From Rhodoferax potami (GTDB taxonomy: Bacteria > Pseudomonadota > Gammaproteobacteria > Burkholderiales > Burkholderiaceae_C), in contig NZ_JAVBIJ010000001.1 of NCBI RefSeq assembly GCF_032193765.1, positions 3,720,001 to 3,784,000 on the forward strand: a DNA stretch of 64,000 nt, given 5' to 3'. A program made the translations under genes and the position numbers. How positions within the stretch are numbered: position 1 is the first letter of the stretch; the number at the start of each line of letters is the position of its first letter. The notes below the pieces were generated by a model that did no database searches, was not told the DNA's origin, and saw nothing but the letters and a program-made list of their open reading frames with translations. This document shows positions 8,706-20,051 of the stretch, one piece after another.

Positions 8706-9026
8706 ATGAACAAGATTCGCAAAGGCGACGAAGTCATCGTTATCGCAGGTCGCGATAAGGGTAAGCGCGGAGTGATCTCCTTGCGCGCTGACGACTCTCA
8801 CGTAGTCGTCGAGGGCATCAACTTGGTGAAAAAGCACACCAAGCCAAACCCTATGAAGGGCACAACCGGCGGCATCGTTGAAAAAACCATGCCTATTCAC
8901 CAGTCCAACGTTGCCATCTTCAATGCGGCAACCGGCAAGGCTGACCGTGTTGGTATCAAGGTGCTGGCTGACGGCAAACGCGTTCGCGTTTACAAGTCCA
9001 GCGGCGAAGAAATCAAGGTGGCATAA
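8706..9026 (+). CDS. rplX: 50S ribosomal protein L24
   Basis: 106 aa with the KOW motif near the start ([19 protein letters not shown]). L24 is an assembly initiator protein binding the 5' part of 23S rRNA, near the exit tunnel. It is nine bases from rplN and two bases before rplE. Confidence 0.98.
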   Translation: MNKIRKGDEVIVIAGRDKGKRGVISLRADDSHVVVEGINLVKKHTKPNPMKGTTGGIVEKTMPIHQSNVAIFNAATGKADRVGIKVLADGKRVRVYKSSGEEIKVA

Positions 9027-9028
9027 AC

Positions 9029-9568
9029 ATGGCACGTCTACAACAACACTACCGCGAAAAAGTGGCGCCTGAGTTGACAGCCAAGTTTGGCTACACCTCG
9101 CCCATGCAAGTGCCACGTTTGACCAAAATCACTCTGAACATGGGTGTGAGCGAAGCCGTTGCCGACAAGAAGGTCATGGATCACGCTGTGTCCGACCTGA
9201 CCAAGATCGCAGGCCAGAAGCCCGTGGTGACCAAGTCTAAGAAAGCTATCGCTGGTTTCAAAATCCGCGAAGGCCAGGCTATCGGTTGCATGGTGACTCT
9301 GCGTGGCGTTCAGATGTACGAATTCCTAGATCGTTTCGTGACCGTGGCTTTGCCTCGCGTTCGTGACTTCCGTGGTATTTCTGGTCGCGCTTTTGATGGC
9401 CGTGGTAACTACAACATCGGCGTTAAAGAGCAGATCATTTTCCCTGAGATTGAATATGACAAGGTTGATGCCTTGCGCGGCCTCAATATCAGCATCACCA
9501 CGACGGCTAAGACAGACGAAGAGTGCAAGGCACTGCTCGCTGGCTTCCGCTTCCCGTTCAAGAACTGA
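9029..9568 (+). CDS. rplE: 50S ribosomal protein L5
   Basis: 179 aa, standard length. It contains [15 protein letters not shown] and the family block [20 protein letters not shown]5 binds 5S rRNA in the central protuberance together with L18 and L25. It is embedded in the spc operon. Confidence 0.98.
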   Translation: MARLQQHYREKVAPELTAKFGYTSPMQVPRLTKITLNMGVSEAVADKKVMDHAVSDLTKIAGQKPVVTKSKKAIAGFKIREGQAIGCMVTLRGVQMYEFLDRFVTVALPRVRDFRGISGRAFDGRGNYNIGVKEQIIFPEIEYDKVDALRGLNISITTTAKTDEECKALLAGFRFPFKN

Positions 9569-9576
9569 GGTGACCT

Positions 9577-9882
9577 GTGGCTAAAATGGCTTTAATCGAG
9601 CGCGAGCTCAAGCGCGACAAGTTGGCTGCTAAGTACGCTAAGAAATATGCGGAACTGAAGGCTATCGCTGGTGACGCAAAACGTTCTGACGAAGAGCGTG
9701 CTGCAGCCCGTCTGGGTCTGCAAAAGTTGCCCCGTAATGCAAACCCCACTCGCCAGCGTAACCGCTGCTCCATCACGGGTCGTCCCCGTGGGACGTTCCA
9801 GCACTTCGGTCTGGCTCGCGCGAAGATCCGTGAAATGGCATTTGCTGGCGAGATCCCCGGCATTGTCAAGGCCAGCTGGTAA
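9577..9882 (+). CDS. rpsN: 30S ribosomal protein S14
   Basis: 101 aa with a GTG start at 9577 ([19 protein letters not shown]); an internal ATG nine bases later would drop conserved residues. This is the long form without the zinc-binding cysteine pairs. Conserved C-terminus [20 protein letters not shown]14 lies in the 30S head. Confidence 0.97.
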   Translation: MAKMALIERELKRDKLAAKYAKKYAELKAIAGDAKRSDEERAAARLGLQKLPRNANPTRQRNRCSITGRPRGTFQHFGLARAKIREMAFAGEIPGIVKASW

Positions 9883-9900
9883 GCGATAGGAGAACTGAAC

Positions 9901-10296
9901 ATGAGTATGAGTGATCCAATCGCCGACCTGTTGACACGCATTCGCAATGCACAAATGGTTGCGAAGACAACAGTGTCCGTGCCTTCTTCCAAAGTGAAGA
10001 TCGCAATTGCACAAGTGTTGAAAGAAGAAGGCTACATTGATGGCTTCAAGGTGTCCACCGAAGGTGGTAAAGCCGAGTTGCAAATCGCCTTGAAATATTA
10101 CGCCGGTCGCCCTGTGATCGAGCGTATTGAGCGTGTGAGCCGTCCTGGCCTGCGCGTTTACCGCGGCAGCGAAGCGATTCCTCAAGTCCAAAACGGCTTG
10201 GGTGTTGCTATCGTGACTACACCCAAGGGTGTTATGACAGATCGCAAAGCGCGCGCTTCCGGTGTCGGTGGCGAAGTGCTGTGCTACGTCGCTTAA
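9901..10296 (+). CDS. rpsH: 30S ribosomal protein S8
   Basis: 131 aa starting [18 protein letters not shown], ending with the family signature of the rRNA-binding C-terminal domain ([17 protein letters not shown]). S8 binds 16S helix 21 and, in E. coli, represses spc operon translation by binding the rplE region; no matching site was modelled here. AGGAG precedes the start. Confidence 0.98.
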   Translation: MSMSDPIADLLTRIRNAQMVAKTTVSVPSSKVKIAIAQVLKEEGYIDGFKVSTEGGKAELQIALKYYAGRPVIERIERVSRPGLRVYRGSEAIPQVQNGLGVAIVTTPKGVMTDRKARASGVGGEVLCYVA

Positions 10297-10316
10297 CGCT
10301 ACAGGAGTAATAAAGA

Positions 10317-10850
10317 ATGTCCCGCGTAGGCAAACTCCCCGTCACCGTCCCTGCAGGTGTTGAAGTGTCCATTCAAGCTGGTCAAATCAGCGTGAAAGGC
10401 ACTGGCGGCACCCTGCAACTGGCTCAAAACAGCCTGGTGAATATCCAAAACGAAGCTGGCAAGCTCAGCTTCAAACCCGCAAACGACTCTCGTGAAGCTG
10501 ACGCAATGACTGGCACCTTCCGCCAGTTGGTCAACAACATGGTCGTTGGCGTTACCAAGGGCTTTGAGCGTAAGCTGAGCCTGATTGGTGTGGGTTACAA
10601 GGCGCAAGCAACAGGCACCAAGTTGAACTTGGCTGTTGGTTACTCGCACCCCGTGAACCTCGAAATGCCTTCCGGCATTTCTGTGGCCACACCGACACCT
10701 ACTGAAATCTTGATCAAAGGTGCTGACCGCCAACGTGTGGGTCAGATCGCCGCTGAGATTCGTGCGATTCGCCCACCTGAGCCCTACAAGGGCAAGGGCA
10801 TCCGCTATGCGGATGAGAAGATCACGATCAAAGAAACGAAGAAGAAATAA
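10317..10850 (+). CDS. rplF: 50S ribosomal protein L6
   Basis: 177 aa with the two L6 repeats; begins [18 protein letters not shown] and carries the C-terminal signature [16 protein letters not shown]. It lies near the sarcin-ricin loop where elongation factors bind. Preceded by AGGAG and followed after eleven bases by rplR. Confidence 0.98.
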   Translation: MSRVGKLPVTVPAGVEVSIQAGQISVKGTGGTLQLAQNSLVNIQNEAGKLSFKPANDSREADAMTGTFRQLVNNMVVGVTKGFERKLSLIGVGYKAQATGTKLNLAVGYSHPVNLEMPSGISVATPTPTEILIKGADRQRVGQIAAEIRAIRPPEPYKGKGIRYADEKITIKETKKK

Positions 10851-10861
10851 GGAGCTGCATC

Positions 10862-11227
10862 ATGTTGACCAAAAAAGAGCAGCGTCTTCGTCGGGCACGT
10901 CAGACCCGCATCCGTATTGCAACGCAAGGCGTCGCACGTTTGACCGTCACACGTACAAACCTGCACATCTATGCCAGCGTTATTTCCGGCGACGGCGGCA
11001 AAGTAATTGCCTGCGCATCGACTGCTGAAGCAGAAGTTCGCAAGTCCCTGGGTGCAACTGGCAAGGGCGGAAACGTCGCAGCAGCACAAATCATCGGTAA
11101 GCGCGTCGCTGAAAAAGCGAAGGCAGCGGGCGTTGAAAAGGTGGCGTTTGACCGTTCCGGTTTCGCCTACCACGGTCGCGTCAAGGCGTTGGCTGATGCC
11201 GCGCGTGAAGCTGGCTTGCAGTTCTAA
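10862..11227 (+). CDS. rplR: 50S ribosomal protein L18
   Basis: 121 aa; basic N-terminus ([17 protein letters not shown]) and conserved C-terminus [20 protein letters not shown]18 binds 5S rRNA with L5 in the central protuberance. Spacing within the spc operon is short on both sides. Confidence 0.98.
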   Translation: MLTKKEQRLRRARQTRIRIATQGVARLTVTRTNLHIYASVISGDGGKVIACASTAEAEVRKSLGATGKGGNVAAAQIIGKRVAEKAKAAGVEKVAFDRSGFAYHGRVKALADAAREAGLQF

Positions 11228-11244
11228 GCAGATCGGAAATTAAG

Positions 11245-11769
11245 ATGGCTAAAGTTCAAGCAAAAATGCAAGGTAAGGCCGAGGGTCCAGAGGACGGTCT
11301 GCGCGAAAAAATGATCGCGATCAACCGCGTGACCAAAGTCGTGAAGGGCGGCCGTATTCTCGGTTTCGCAGCTCTGACTGTGGTTGGTGACGGTGATGGT
11401 CGTATTGGTATGGGTAAGGGTAAGTCCAAGGAAGTGCCTGCAGCAGTGCAGAAAGCCATGGAAGAAGCTCGCCGTAACATGATCAAGGTAACGTTGAAGA
11501 ATGGTTCTATCCATCACAAAGTGATGGGTCACCATGGCGCAGCCAGCGTGATGATGGCTCCAGCACCAAAGGGTACGGGCATCATCGCCGGCGGTCCAAT
11601 GCGTGCCGTTTTCGAAGTCGTGGGTATCACTGACATCGTAGCCAAGAGCCACGGCTCTTCCAACCCTTACAACATGGTTCGTGCAACCTTGGATGCTTTG
11701 TCTGTGTCGACGACACCAGCTGAAGTAGCAGCCAAGCGCGGCAAGACGGTTGAAGAGATCTTCGCTTAA
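11245..11769 (+). CDS. rpsE: 30S ribosomal protein S5
   Basis: 174 aa with the N-terminal double-stranded-RNA-binding fold ([19 protein letters not shown]) and the loop [16 protein letters not shown]5 is a fidelity protein at the 30S mRNA entry side, where spectinomycin-resistance changes map in E. coli. Full length, no anomalies. Confidence 0.98.
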   Translation: MAKVQAKMQGKAEGPEDGLREKMIAINRVTKVVKGGRILGFAALTVVGDGDGRIGMGKGKSKEVPAAVQKAMEEARRNMIKVTLKNGSIHHKVMGHHGAASVMMAPAPKGTGIIAGGPMRAVFEVVGITDIVAKSHGSSNPYNMVRATLDALSVSTTPAEVAAKRGKTVEEIFA

Positions 11770-11782
11770 TCGAGGACTTCAA

Positions 11783-11965
11783 ATGACTACACAACAAACT
11801 GTGAAGATCCAATTGGTGCGTAGCCCAATTGGTACCAAAGAGTCCCATCGCGCCACTGTGCGCGGCTTGGGTCTGCGCAAGCTCAACAGTGTTAGCGAGT
11901 TGCAAGACACGCCAGCAGTGCGCGGCATGATTAACAAGATCAGCTACCTGGTCAAGGTGCTTTAA
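11783..11965 (+). CDS. rpmD: 50S ribosomal protein L30
   Basis: 60 aa starting [17 protein letters not shown] at ATG 11783, after a GAGG-type site. It contains the L30 block [13 protein letters not shown] and ends [11 protein letters not shown]. Longer upstream in-frame codons from 11750 overlap rpsE and are not part of L30. Confidence 0.97.
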   Translation: MTTQQTVKIQLVRSPIGTKESHRATVRGLGLRKLNSVSELQDTPAVRGMINKISYLVKVL

Positions 11966-11975
11966 GAGGTTGATG

Positions 11976-12407
11976 ATGGAACTGAATAACATCAAGCCCG
12001 CTGAAGGTGCCAAGCACGCTAAGCGTCGCGTCGGTCGCGGCATCGGTTCTGGCCTTGGTAAGACTGCTGGACGCGGTCACAAAGGTCAGAAGTCACGTTC
12101 CGGCGGATACCACAAAGTCGGTTTCGAAGGCGGTCAGATGCCTATGCATCGCCGTTTGCCCAAGCGTGGCTTCAAGTCTCATCTCTTGAAGTTCAATGCA
12201 GAGATCACTTTGACCGCTTTGGAAGCCCTTGGCTTGGAAGAAGTCAACTTGGTGGCTCTGAAGCAAGCTGGCGCTGTTGGTGAATTGGCCAAGGTGGTGA
12301 AAGTCATCAATACCGGTGCCATTACTAAAGCCGTTAAGCTAAGCGGAATCGGTGCTACAGCTGCAGCCAAGGCTGCAATTGAAGCTGCCGGCGGCGCAGT
12401 CGCTTAA
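11976..12407 (+). CDS. rplO: 50S ribosomal protein L15
   Basis: 143 aa beginning [18 protein letters not shown]; the glycine-rich basic block [19 protein letters not shown] and the C-terminal fold are present. ATG 11976 is chosen over in-frame TTG 11970 and ATG 11973 because it matches the family start and spaces better from AGAGG. L15 is a late assembly protein. The next gene is secY, as in most bacteria. Confidence 0.97.
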   Translation: MELNNIKPAEGAKHAKRRVGRGIGSGLGKTAGRGHKGQKSRSGGYHKVGFEGGQMPMHRRLPKRGFKSHLLKFNAEITLTALEALGLEEVNLVALKQAGAVGELAKVVKVINTGAITKAVKLSGIGATAAAKAAIEAAGGAVA

Positions 12408-12427
12408 TTAGCACGCGAAAGTAACTA

Positions 12428-13738
12428 GTGGCTACAAACGCAGCACAAACAGCCAAGGCAGGCAAGTTCGGTGACCTCCGTCGCCGGCTTGTTTTCTTGT
12501 TGTTGGCGCTCGTGGTCTACCGCCTGGGGGCACACATACCTGTCCCCGGTATTGATCCGGCCCAATTGCAGCAGTTGTTCAAGGGTCAGCAAGGCGGCAT
12601 ATTGAGTCTATTCAATATGTTTTCTGGCGGAGCTTTGTCGCGCTTCACAATTTTCGCTCTGGGCATCATGCCCTACATCTCTGCTTCGATCATCATGCAG
12701 TTGCTCACTTACGTGTTGCCTGCGTTTGAGCAGTTGAAGAAAGAGGGCGAAGGTGGTCGTCGTAAGATTACCCAGTACACCCGCTATGGCACTTTAGGGT
12801 TGGCGTTATTCCAGTCCTTGGGTATTGCGGTGGCGTTGGAAGCGTCTGCAGGATTGGTCATTTCGCCTGGCTTTGGCTTTCGAATGACTACGGTAGTGAC
12901 CTTAACAGCAGGAACTATGTTCTTGATGTGGTTGGGTGAGCAAATCACTGAGCGTGGGCTGGGGAACGGAATTTCGATTCTGATCTTCGGTGGGATCGCT
13001 GCAGGTTTGCCAAGCGCCGTAGGTGGTCTTCTTGAGCTTGTCCGCACAGGCTCCATGGGCCCGATCGTTGCAATGCTCATCGTTGTGGTTGTTGCGCTGG
13101 TTACCTACTTTGTGGTGTTCGTAGAGCGTGGGCAACGGAAGATTCTTGTGAACTATGCTCGCCGCCAAGTCGGCAACAAAGTTTACGGTGGTCAGTCGTC
13201 CCATTTGCCTTTGAAGCTGAATATGGCGGGCGTTATTCCTCCGATTTTTGCTTCTTCGATCATTTTGCTGCCCGCAACGATTGCAAACTGGTTTAGTTCC
13301 GGTGAATCGATGCGGTGGCTCAAAGATATCGCGGCGACATTGAGCCCTGGCCAGCCAGTCTATGTAATGTTGTATGCGGCTGCTATCGTATTCTTCTGTT
13401 TCTTCTACACAGCGCTTGTTTTTAACAGCCGTGAGACAGCAGATAACTTGAAGAAGAGCGGAGCGTTTATCCCCGGGATCCGTCCTGGTGATCAGACAGC
13501 AAAGTACATCGACAAGATTTTGGTACGGTTGACGCTGGCTGGTGCGATCTACATTACCTTTGTGTGTTTGTTGCCGGAGTTCTTGATCCTGAAGTACAAC
13601 GTACCGTTTTATTTCGGTGGAACCTCGTTAATGATTATTGTTGTGGTCACTATGGATTTCATGGCTCAAGTCCAGAACTACATGATGTCCCAGCAATACG
13701 AGTCACTGCTGAAAAAGGCGAACTTCAAGGCGTCTTGA
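12428..13738 (+). CDS. secY: Protein translocase subunit SecY
   Basis: 436 aa polytopic inner-membrane channel protein with ten predicted spans, forming SecYEG. Recognisable blocks: the plug and first-span region ([11 protein letters not shown]), [18 protein letters not shown], and the cytoplasmic loop [16 protein letters not shown] start at 12428. Co-transcription with ribosomal genes is usual. The gene normally after it in many betaproteobacteria (infA) is absent here. Confidence 0.98.
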   Translation: MATNAAQTAKAGKFGDLRRRLVFLLLALVVYRLGAHIPVPGIDPAQLQQLFKGQQGGILSLFNMFSGGALSRFTIFALGIMPYISASIIMQLLTYVLPAFEQLKKEGEGGRRKITQYTRYGTLGLALFQSLGIAVALEASAGLVISPGFGFRMTTVVTLTAGTMFLMWLGEQITERGLGNGISILIFGGIAAGLPSAVGGLLELVRTGSMGPIVAMLIVVVVALVTYFVVFVERGQRKILVNYARRQVGNKVYGGQSSHLPLKLNMAGVIPPIFASSIILLPATIANWFSSGESMRWLKDIAATLSPGQPVYVMLYAAAIVFFCFFYTALVFNSRETADNLKKSGAFIPGIRPGDQTAKYIDKILVRLTLAGAIYITFVCLLPEFLILKYNVPFYFGGTSLMIIVVVTMDFMAQVQNYMMSQQYESLLKKANFKAS

Positions 13739-13869
13739 GTCAGGTAGTTCATAGTTGAAATGAAGCCTGACCAGCCTGGCTGGAACGGTAGATGTTTTAG
13801 TATCAAGTTATAGCGCTTGTTCCGCGCGATTCAAAGTCGGAACTTGGCGAAGAGTTTTAGGAGAAGAAA
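13739..13869. other. secY-rpmJ intergenic region without infA
   Basis: 131 bases with no coding potential for the roughly 72-residue IF-1. It contains a short inverted repeat, CCAGCC with GGCTGG, around 13768-13781. The rpmJ ribosome-binding site AGGAGAAG lies at the end. Confidence 0.6.
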
Positions 13870-13983
13870 ATGAAAGTTTCGGCTTCGGTCAAGAAAATTT
13901 GCCGCAACTGCAAAATCATCCGACGCAAAGGCGTTGTGCGTGTGATCTGTACAGATCCACGTCACAAGCAGCGTCAGGGTTAA
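13870..13983 (+). CDS. rpmJ: 50S ribosomal protein L36
   Basis: 37 aa, found by direct reading: [15 protein letters not shown] at the start and DPRHKQRQG at the end. The zinc-binding set CxxC, C and H is present, so this is the zinc (C+) form. AGGAG lies six to ten bases upstream. It opens the alpha gene group. Confidence 0.97.
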   Translation: MKVSASVKKICRNCKIIRRKGVVRVICTDPRHKQRQG

Positions 13984-14007
13984 TTGCAAGAGTTTTAGAG
14001 GACGAAA

Positions 14008-14373
14008 ATGGCACGTATTGCTGGCATCAACATTCCGCCGCACCAACATTCTGAAATTGGCTTGACTGCCATCTTTGGTATTGGACGCACCCGCGCACGC
14101 AAGATCTGCGAGGCTTGTGGCATCGCTTATTCGAAGAAGGTCAAAGATTTGACTGACTCCGATCTTGAGAAGATCCGCGACCAGATCGCTCAGTTTACAA
14201 TTGAGGGTGATTTGCGCCGCGAAACAACGATGAACATCAAGCGTTTGATGGACATCGGTTGCTATCGTGGATTCCGTCACCGCCGCGGTTTGCCGATGCG
14301 CGGTCAGCGCACACGTACCAACGCACGTACACGCAAAGGCCCACGTAAGGCTGCTGCGTCTTTGAAGAAATAA
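14008..14373 (+). CDS. rpsM: 30S ribosomal protein S13
   Basis: 121 aa; starts [19 protein letters not shown] and has the basic C-terminal tail [14 protein letters not shown] that reaches the P-site tRNA. It forms the A-site finger bridge with the 50S. Preceded by AGAGGA; 24 bases after rpmJ. Confidence 0.98.
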   Translation: MARIAGINIPPHQHSEIGLTAIFGIGRTRARKICEACGIAYSKKVKDLTDSDLEKIRDQIAQFTIEGDLRRETTMNIKRLMDIGCYRGFRHRRGLPMRGQRTRTNARTRKGPRKAAASLKK

Positions 14374-14392
14374 TAGGGATTGAGAGACCACT

Positions 14393-14797
14393 ATGGCAAA
14401 GGCTCCCGCTAATAACGCAGCACAACGTGTTCGCAAAAAGGTTCGCAAGAACGTTGCTGACGGCATTGCACACGTGCACGCTTCGTTCAACAACACCATC
14501 ATCACCATTACGGACCGTCAAGGCAACGCTTTGTCCTGGGCCTCGTCCGGTGGTCAGGGTTTCAAGGGTTCGCGTAAATCCACTCCGTTCGCTGCTCAAG
14601 TAGCGTCTGAAGTGGCTGGTCGTGCAGCTCTGGAACAAGGCATTAAGAACCTCGACGTCGAGATCAAGGGCCCAGGCCCAGGTCGTGAGTCTTCGGTTCG
14701 TGCCTTGGCAGCATTGGGTATCCGCATCAACATGATTGCTGACGTTACTCCTGTGCCGCACAACGGTTGCCGCCCTCAGAAGCGCCGCCGTATCTAA
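14393..14797 (+). CDS. rpsK: 30S ribosomal protein S11
   Basis: 134 aa; conserved [19 protein letters not shown] and the C-terminal [13 protein letters not shown], which lies at the mRNA exit/platform region near the Shine-Dalgarno helix. The S11 asparagine-glycine (NG) in PHNGC is the known isoaspartate site in the family. Normal length. Confidence 0.98.
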   Translation: MAKAPANNAAQRVRKKVRKNVADGIAHVHASFNNTIITITDRQGNALSWASSGGQGFKGSRKSTPFAAQVASEVAGRAALEQGIKNLDVEIKGPGPGRESSVRALAALGIRINMIADVTPVPHNGCRPQKRRRI

Positions 14798-14814
14798 TCT
14801 TAACCAAGCCCACC

Positions 14815-14836
14815 GCCACCAACTTTTGTTGGTGGC
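14815..14836 (+). promoter_or_regulatory. Perfect hairpin between rpsK and rpsD
   Basis: GCCACCAAC (14815-14823), TTTT loop, GTTGGTGGC (14828-14836): a perfect 9-bp stem in the 81-base gap. No U-tract follows, so it is not a standard terminator. It may be a processing, attenuation or S4-autoregulation element (inference). Confidence 0.5.
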
Positions 14837-14878
14837 TTGCGCGTTTCTACGCGTCAGATGACATAAAAGGAAGTTCAA

Positions 14879-15502
14879 GTGGCACGTTACCTCGGCCCCA
14901 AGGCCAAACTATCTCGCCGTGAAGGCACGGACCTGTTTTTGAAGAGCGCTCGTCGTTCTATCGCAGACAAGGCTAAATTCGATTCCAAACCAGGTCAGCA
15001 CGGCCGCACTTCTGGTGCACGTACCTCCGATTACGGTTTGCAATTGCGCGAAAAGCAAAAAGTCAAACGCATGTACGGCGTTTTGGAGCGTCAGTTCCGC
15101 CGTTATTTTGCTGAAGCCGACCGTCGTCGCGGAAACACAGGTGCGAACCTGATGGTTTTGCTGGAGTCCCGTTTGGATAACGTGGTTTACCGTATGGGCT
15201 TCGGTTCTACGCGTGCAGAAGCGCGTCAGCTGGTGTCTCACAAAGCGATGACCGTGAACGGCGCGCCTGTGAACATTCCTTCTTACATGGTAAAGGCGGG
15301 TGACGTTATCGCTGTTCGCGATAAGTCCAAAAAGCAAAACCGTATCGTTGAAGCTCTCCAATTGGCCCAGCAAGTTGGTTTGCCAGCATGGGTGGAAGTG
15401 AACGTTGAGAAGGCTGAAGGCACATTTAAAACTGTTCCTGACCGTGACCAGTTCGGTGCTGACATCAACGAATCGCTGATCGTTGAATTGTATTCCCGCT
15501 AA
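14879..15502 (+). CDS. rpsD: 30S ribosomal protein S4
   Basis: 207 aa with GTG start at 14879 after AAAAGGAAG. The S4 RNA-binding domain is visible as [20 protein letters not shown]. The N-terminus lacks the zinc cysteines of the C+ form. S4 is a primary 16S-binding protein and the translational repressor of the alpha operon in E. coli. Confidence 0.98.
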   Translation: MARYLGPKAKLSRREGTDLFLKSARRSIADKAKFDSKPGQHGRTSGARTSDYGLQLREKQKVKRMYGVLERQFRRYFAEADRRRGNTGANLMVLLESRLDNVVYRMGFGSTRAEARQLVSHKAMTVNGAPVNIPSYMVKAGDVIAVRDKSKKQNRIVEALQLAQQVGLPAWVEVNVEKAEGTFKTVPDRDQFGADINESLIVELYSR

Positions 15503-15554
15503 TTTTTTCGGGTTTTTGTAATCGTTCCTTTGCTACGGGGCACCGTGGCAAAGG
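15495..15554 (+). promoter_or_regulatory. Tandem hairpins between rpsD and rpoA
   Basis: First, CCCG (15495-15498) pairs with CGGG (15509-15512) and is followed by TTTTT, a weak terminator shape. Second, a 12-bp stem, CCTTTGC-T-ACGG (15527-15538) with CCGT-G-GCAAAGG (15543-15554), has one T-G wobble and a GGCA loop. They could tune rpoA expression relative to the ribosomal genes (inference). Confidence 0.5.
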
Positions 15555-15608
15555 TACTTCACCAGCCTTACCGATGTAACGAGTCGGGGGTATTGAGAGG
15601 AAGTTTGC

Positions 15609-16598
15609 ATGCAAAACAATTTGTTGAAGCCAAAGTCGATCAGCGTTGAACAGCTTGGATTGAATCGCGCGAAGGTGGCCTTGGAGCCTTTCGAGCGCGG
15701 TTACGGACACACACTCGGCAATGCGCTGCGTCGTGTTCTGTTGTCGTCTATGCCAGGCTTTGCTGCGACAGAGGTGACAATCGCAGGCGTGTTGCATGAG
15801 TACTCTTCGATTGATGGTGTTCAAGAAGATGTTGTAAACATTTTGTTGAACCTCAAAGGCGTTGTCTTTAAGTTGCACAACCGCGAAGAAGTCACATTGA
15901 GTTTGCGTAAGGACAGCGAAGGTGTAGTCACTGCCGCTGACATCCAGACTCCACATGATGTAGAAATTATCAACCCTGAGCACGTCATTGCGAACCTGTC
16001 ACATGGTGGCAAGCTCGACATGCAAATCAAGGTTGAAAAAGGCCGCGGATACGTTCCAGGAAGCATGCGTCGCTATGCTGACGAGCCAAGCAAGTCCATT
16101 GGCCGTATTGTGTTGGATGCGTCTTTTTCTCCGGTTCGTCGCGTAAGCTACACAGTCGAGAGCGCTCGCGTAGAGCAACGTACTGACTTGGACAAACTCG
16201 TGGTCGAGATTGAGACCAACGGCGCAGTGACCGCTGAAGATGCAGTTCGCGCTTCCGCTAAAATCTTGGTCGAGCAATTGGCAGTGTTTGCCCAGCTGGA
16301 AGGCAGCGAATTGGATGCGTTTACTGCTCCAGTTCCCCGCGGCAATACGCAATTCGATCCGATCTTGTTGCGCCCAGTGGATGAATTGGAACTCACAGTC
16401 CGCTCTGCGAACTGCTTGAAGGCCGAGAACATTTACTACATCGGTGACCTGATTCAGCGAACCGAAAACGAGTTGCTCAAAACGCCAAACCTGGGTCGTA
16501 AGTCCCTGAATGAGATCAAGGAAGTTTTGGCTTCCCGTGGTTTGACTCTGGGAATGAAGTTGGAAAGCTGGCCTCCAGCTTCCCTCGAGAAGCGTTAA
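15609..16598 (+). CDS. rpoA: RNA polymerase alpha subunit
   Basis: 329 aa. The N-terminal dimerisation domain includes [18 protein letters not shown] (about residues 35-52). The C-terminal UP-element/activator-binding domain contains [17 protein letters not shown] and [28 protein letters not shown] precedes ATG 15609. The 106-base gap upstream is structured. Confidence 0.99.
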   Translation: MQNNLLKPKSISVEQLGLNRAKVALEPFERGYGHTLGNALRRVLLSSMPGFAATEVTIAGVLHEYSSIDGVQEDVVNILLNLKGVVFKLHNREEVTLSLRKDSEGVVTAADIQTPHDVEIINPEHVIANLSHGGKLDMQIKVEKGRGYVPGSMRRYADEPSKSIGRIVLDASFSPVRRVSYTVESARVEQRTDLDKLVVEIETNGAVTAEDAVRASAKILVEQLAVFAQLEGSELDAFTAPVPRGNTQFDPILLRPVDELELTVRSANCLKAENIYYIGDLIQRTENELLKTPNLGRKSLNEIKEVLASRGLTLGMKLESWPPASLEKR

Positions 16599-16604
16599 TA
16601 AATT

Positions 16605-16622
16605 GAACCCTGCGAAGGGTTC
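16605..16622 (+). promoter_or_regulatory. GNRA hairpin between rpoA and rplQ
   Basis: GAACCCT (16605-16611), GCGA tetraloop, AGGGTTC (16616-16622): a perfect 7-bp stem closed by a GNRA-type loop, seven bases after rpoA. A second short inverted repeat follows before rplQ. Possible RNA stability or processing signal. Confidence 0.45.
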
Positions 16623-16678
16623 CGTGCATCGGACAGTACCTGATACGGCTGTCTGTTAAATAACTGAAGGAAATTAAA

Positions 16679-17074
16679 ATGCGTCACGGACACGGTTTAC
16701 GTAAATTGAATCGCACTAGCTCACATCGTTTGGCGATGTTGCGCAACATGATGAACTCGCTCATTCAGCACGAGGCCATCAAAACTACAGTGCCTAAGGC
16801 CAAAGAGCTACGCCGCGTCGTGGAGCCTATGATCACTTTGGCCAAAGAGGCCACTGTTGCAAACCGCCGCTTGGCATTTGACCGTTTGCGCGACCGCGAT
16901 AGCGTGACCAAGCTGTTTGACGTGCTTGGCCCCCGTTTCAAGGCTCGTCCTGGTGGTTACACACGCATCTTGAAGATGGGTTACCGCGTTGGTGACAATG
17001 CGCCTATGGCTTTGGTCGAATTAGTTGAACGTTCTGAAGAAGTTTCTGCAACTTCTGAAGAAACCAAGGTTTAA
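16679..17074 (+). CDS. rplQ: 50S ribosomal protein L17
   Basis: 131 aa; starts [17 protein letters not shown], with [18 protein letters not shown] and a C-terminus [22 protein letters not shown]17 sits at the tunnel exit. An acidic tail ([14 protein letters not shown]) extends beyond the E. coli length. GAAGGAAA precedes the start. It is the last protein gene of the alpha operon. Confidence 0.98.
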   Translation: MRHGHGLRKLNRTSSHRLAMLRNMMNSLIQHEAIKTTVPKAKELRRVVEPMITLAKEATVANRRLAFDRLRDRDSVTKLFDVLGPRFKARPGGYTRILKMGYRVGDNAPMALVELVERSEEVSATSEETKV

Positions 17075-17079
17075 TGGGT

Positions 17080-17085
17080 TATAAT
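17080..17085 (+). promoter_or_regulatory. Exact -10 box (TATAAT) upstream of the initiator tRNA
   Basis: A perfect TATAAT lies six bases after the rplQ stop and 11 bases before the tRNA 5' end, the right place for a tRNA promoter. The -35 region inside the end of rplQ (about 17057-17062) is poor, so read-through from the ribosomal operon may also contribute. Confidence 0.5.
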
Positions 17086-17096
17086 TAAAGTCTTGA

Positions 17097-17173
<77 letters not shown>

Positions 17174-17199
17174 ATAGACACGTGGTACACCACGGCAAC

Positions 17200-17226
17200 A
17201 AAGGCTCACTTCGGTGGGCCTTTTTT
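17200..17226 (+). terminator. Intrinsic terminator after tRNA-fMet
   Basis: GGCTCAC, TTCG tetraloop, GTGGGCC (one G-T pair), then TTTTTT. The UUCG loop and U-run make this a textbook intrinsic terminator ending the alpha operon/tRNA transcript. Confidence 0.9.
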
Positions 17227-17349
17227 GTTTATGGCACAATTTTGGGCCGTTCGAGGGGAAAGAGCTCGTTCTTCCCCCTCGACCAGTACTCCGTTCGCTT
17301 ACGCAGTATCCCCACCACAAGCGTGAATAGCTTGATTTTGAGAAGTTAG

Positions 17350-17586
17350 ATGGCCAAATCACCGACCAAAGACACCATCGTGAATGATGGTCTGAATTAC
17401 AAGTCCAAAGCAGGAGGCTCACCGTTCCTTGAGTCTTCTTATCTCGGGGCCGCGACTATGTCTTGTTTTCTATGTGGAAAGCATCGTTCACGTCAGTTCC
17501 TTAAAACACGTAAGTTGATCGGGAAGTCACACACCGTTTGTGCACCTTCCTGTAAAGAGCTGGCTGAGCAAGAAGCTAAGCAATAA
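17350..17586 (+). CDS. Small conserved-looking protein with cysteine pairs, function unknown
   Basis: 78 aa. The N-terminus is NDGLNYKSKAGGSPFLESSYLGAATM; the middle carries CFLCGKHRSRQF and the end VCAPSCKELAEQEAKQ. The spacing CxxC...CxxxC suggests a small zinc ribbon (inference). No family recognised. No strong ribosome-binding site is seen. It is followed within two bases by the repeat-bearing small ORF. Confidence 0.6.
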   Translation: MAKSPTKDTIVNDGLNYKSKAGGSPFLESSYLGAATMSCFLCGKHRSRQFLKTRKLIGKSHTVCAPSCKELAEQEAKQ

Positions 17587-17587
17587 C

Positions 17588-17662
17588 ATGCGCATGCTCA
17601 AGCTCAAGCTCAAGCTCAAGCTCAAGCTCAAGCTCAAGCTTGTCCTTGGGCAAGGCTTCTGA
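17588..17662 (+). CDS. Tiny Leu-Lys repeat ORF, possible leader peptide
   Basis: 24 codons: MRM, then seven Leu-Lys pairs encoded by the GCTCAA tandem repeat, then LVLGQGF and stop. Its TGA overlaps the next ATG (TGATG at 17660-17664), as in translationally coupled genes. Whether it is translated cannot be told from sequence; the alternative is a chance ORF across a simple repeat. Confidence 0.35.
   Translation: MRMLKLKLKLKLKLKLKLVLGQGF
17596..17640. repeat. Hexanucleotide tandem repeat (GCTCAA)7.5
   Basis: Seven perfect copies of GCTCAA and a half copy. Because the unit is a multiple of three, copy-number change would lengthen or shorten the Leu-Lys stretch without shifting frame. Confidence 0.95.
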
Positions 17663-17913
17663 TGATTTCCCCTGGGCTCCAAGTGGTTCAGGACCGGCTT
17701 TCTGGTGAACTTGAGCGCCTCTTTGGCTTGCAGGCCTGTTCGGAGCCAAAGGAAGTCAGTCAAGATGATTCCAGAGTTCTTATTCTGCAACTGAGTAAGC
17801 CGAGCGAATGGTCATCTCTGGCGGTCTTATGGCACGCCTTCGTCAGTGAATGGGGAATGCCGGCCCCCGCTATCGCCGTTAATGGCCGCGATGGCATTCA
17901 GATTTGGTTTTCG
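17662..17913 (+). pseudogene. Hypothetical protein gene truncated by the IS21-family element
   Basis: 84 codons of native sequence, ending ...NGRDGIQIWFS exactly where the IS begins at 17914; the open frame then continues through IS end sequence to 18060, giving an artificial tail. The block PAPAIAVNGRDGIQIWFS looks like part of a longer conserved protein (my recollection of family members, not checked). The 3' part of the gene is not found on the other side of the IS. Confidence 0.6.
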
Positions 17914-18056
17914 TGTCAAACGCAGTTTCGATTTGATACAGCTGTCGAACGCAAACGCGGCGTGGATTTGATACACCGTTGTGTGGGGCGATTGTCTGTT
18001 TTGTCTTTGCTTGTCTTTCAAGCAGTCAGTGGCTCGCCACTGACTGCTTGGCGCCC

Positions 18057-19966
<1,910 letters not shown>

Positions 19967-20051
19967 CCATGGTTCGGATGGCTTGGCACGTTAGTCGAGG
20001 TGTATCAATTCCTCACCGCGTTTGCGTGTCATTTTCATACTGCGCGTGACA

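Noticed and set aside
17596..17640. Possible CRISPR array
   Set aside because: A contiguous 6-base tandem repeat without spacers; no cas genes in the window.
17527..17790. Minus-strand ORF with a Leu-Ser repeat across the GCTCAA array
   Set aside because: It is the antisense reading of the hexanucleotide repeat, overlaps the plus-strand small gene and has no ribosome-binding site or family match.
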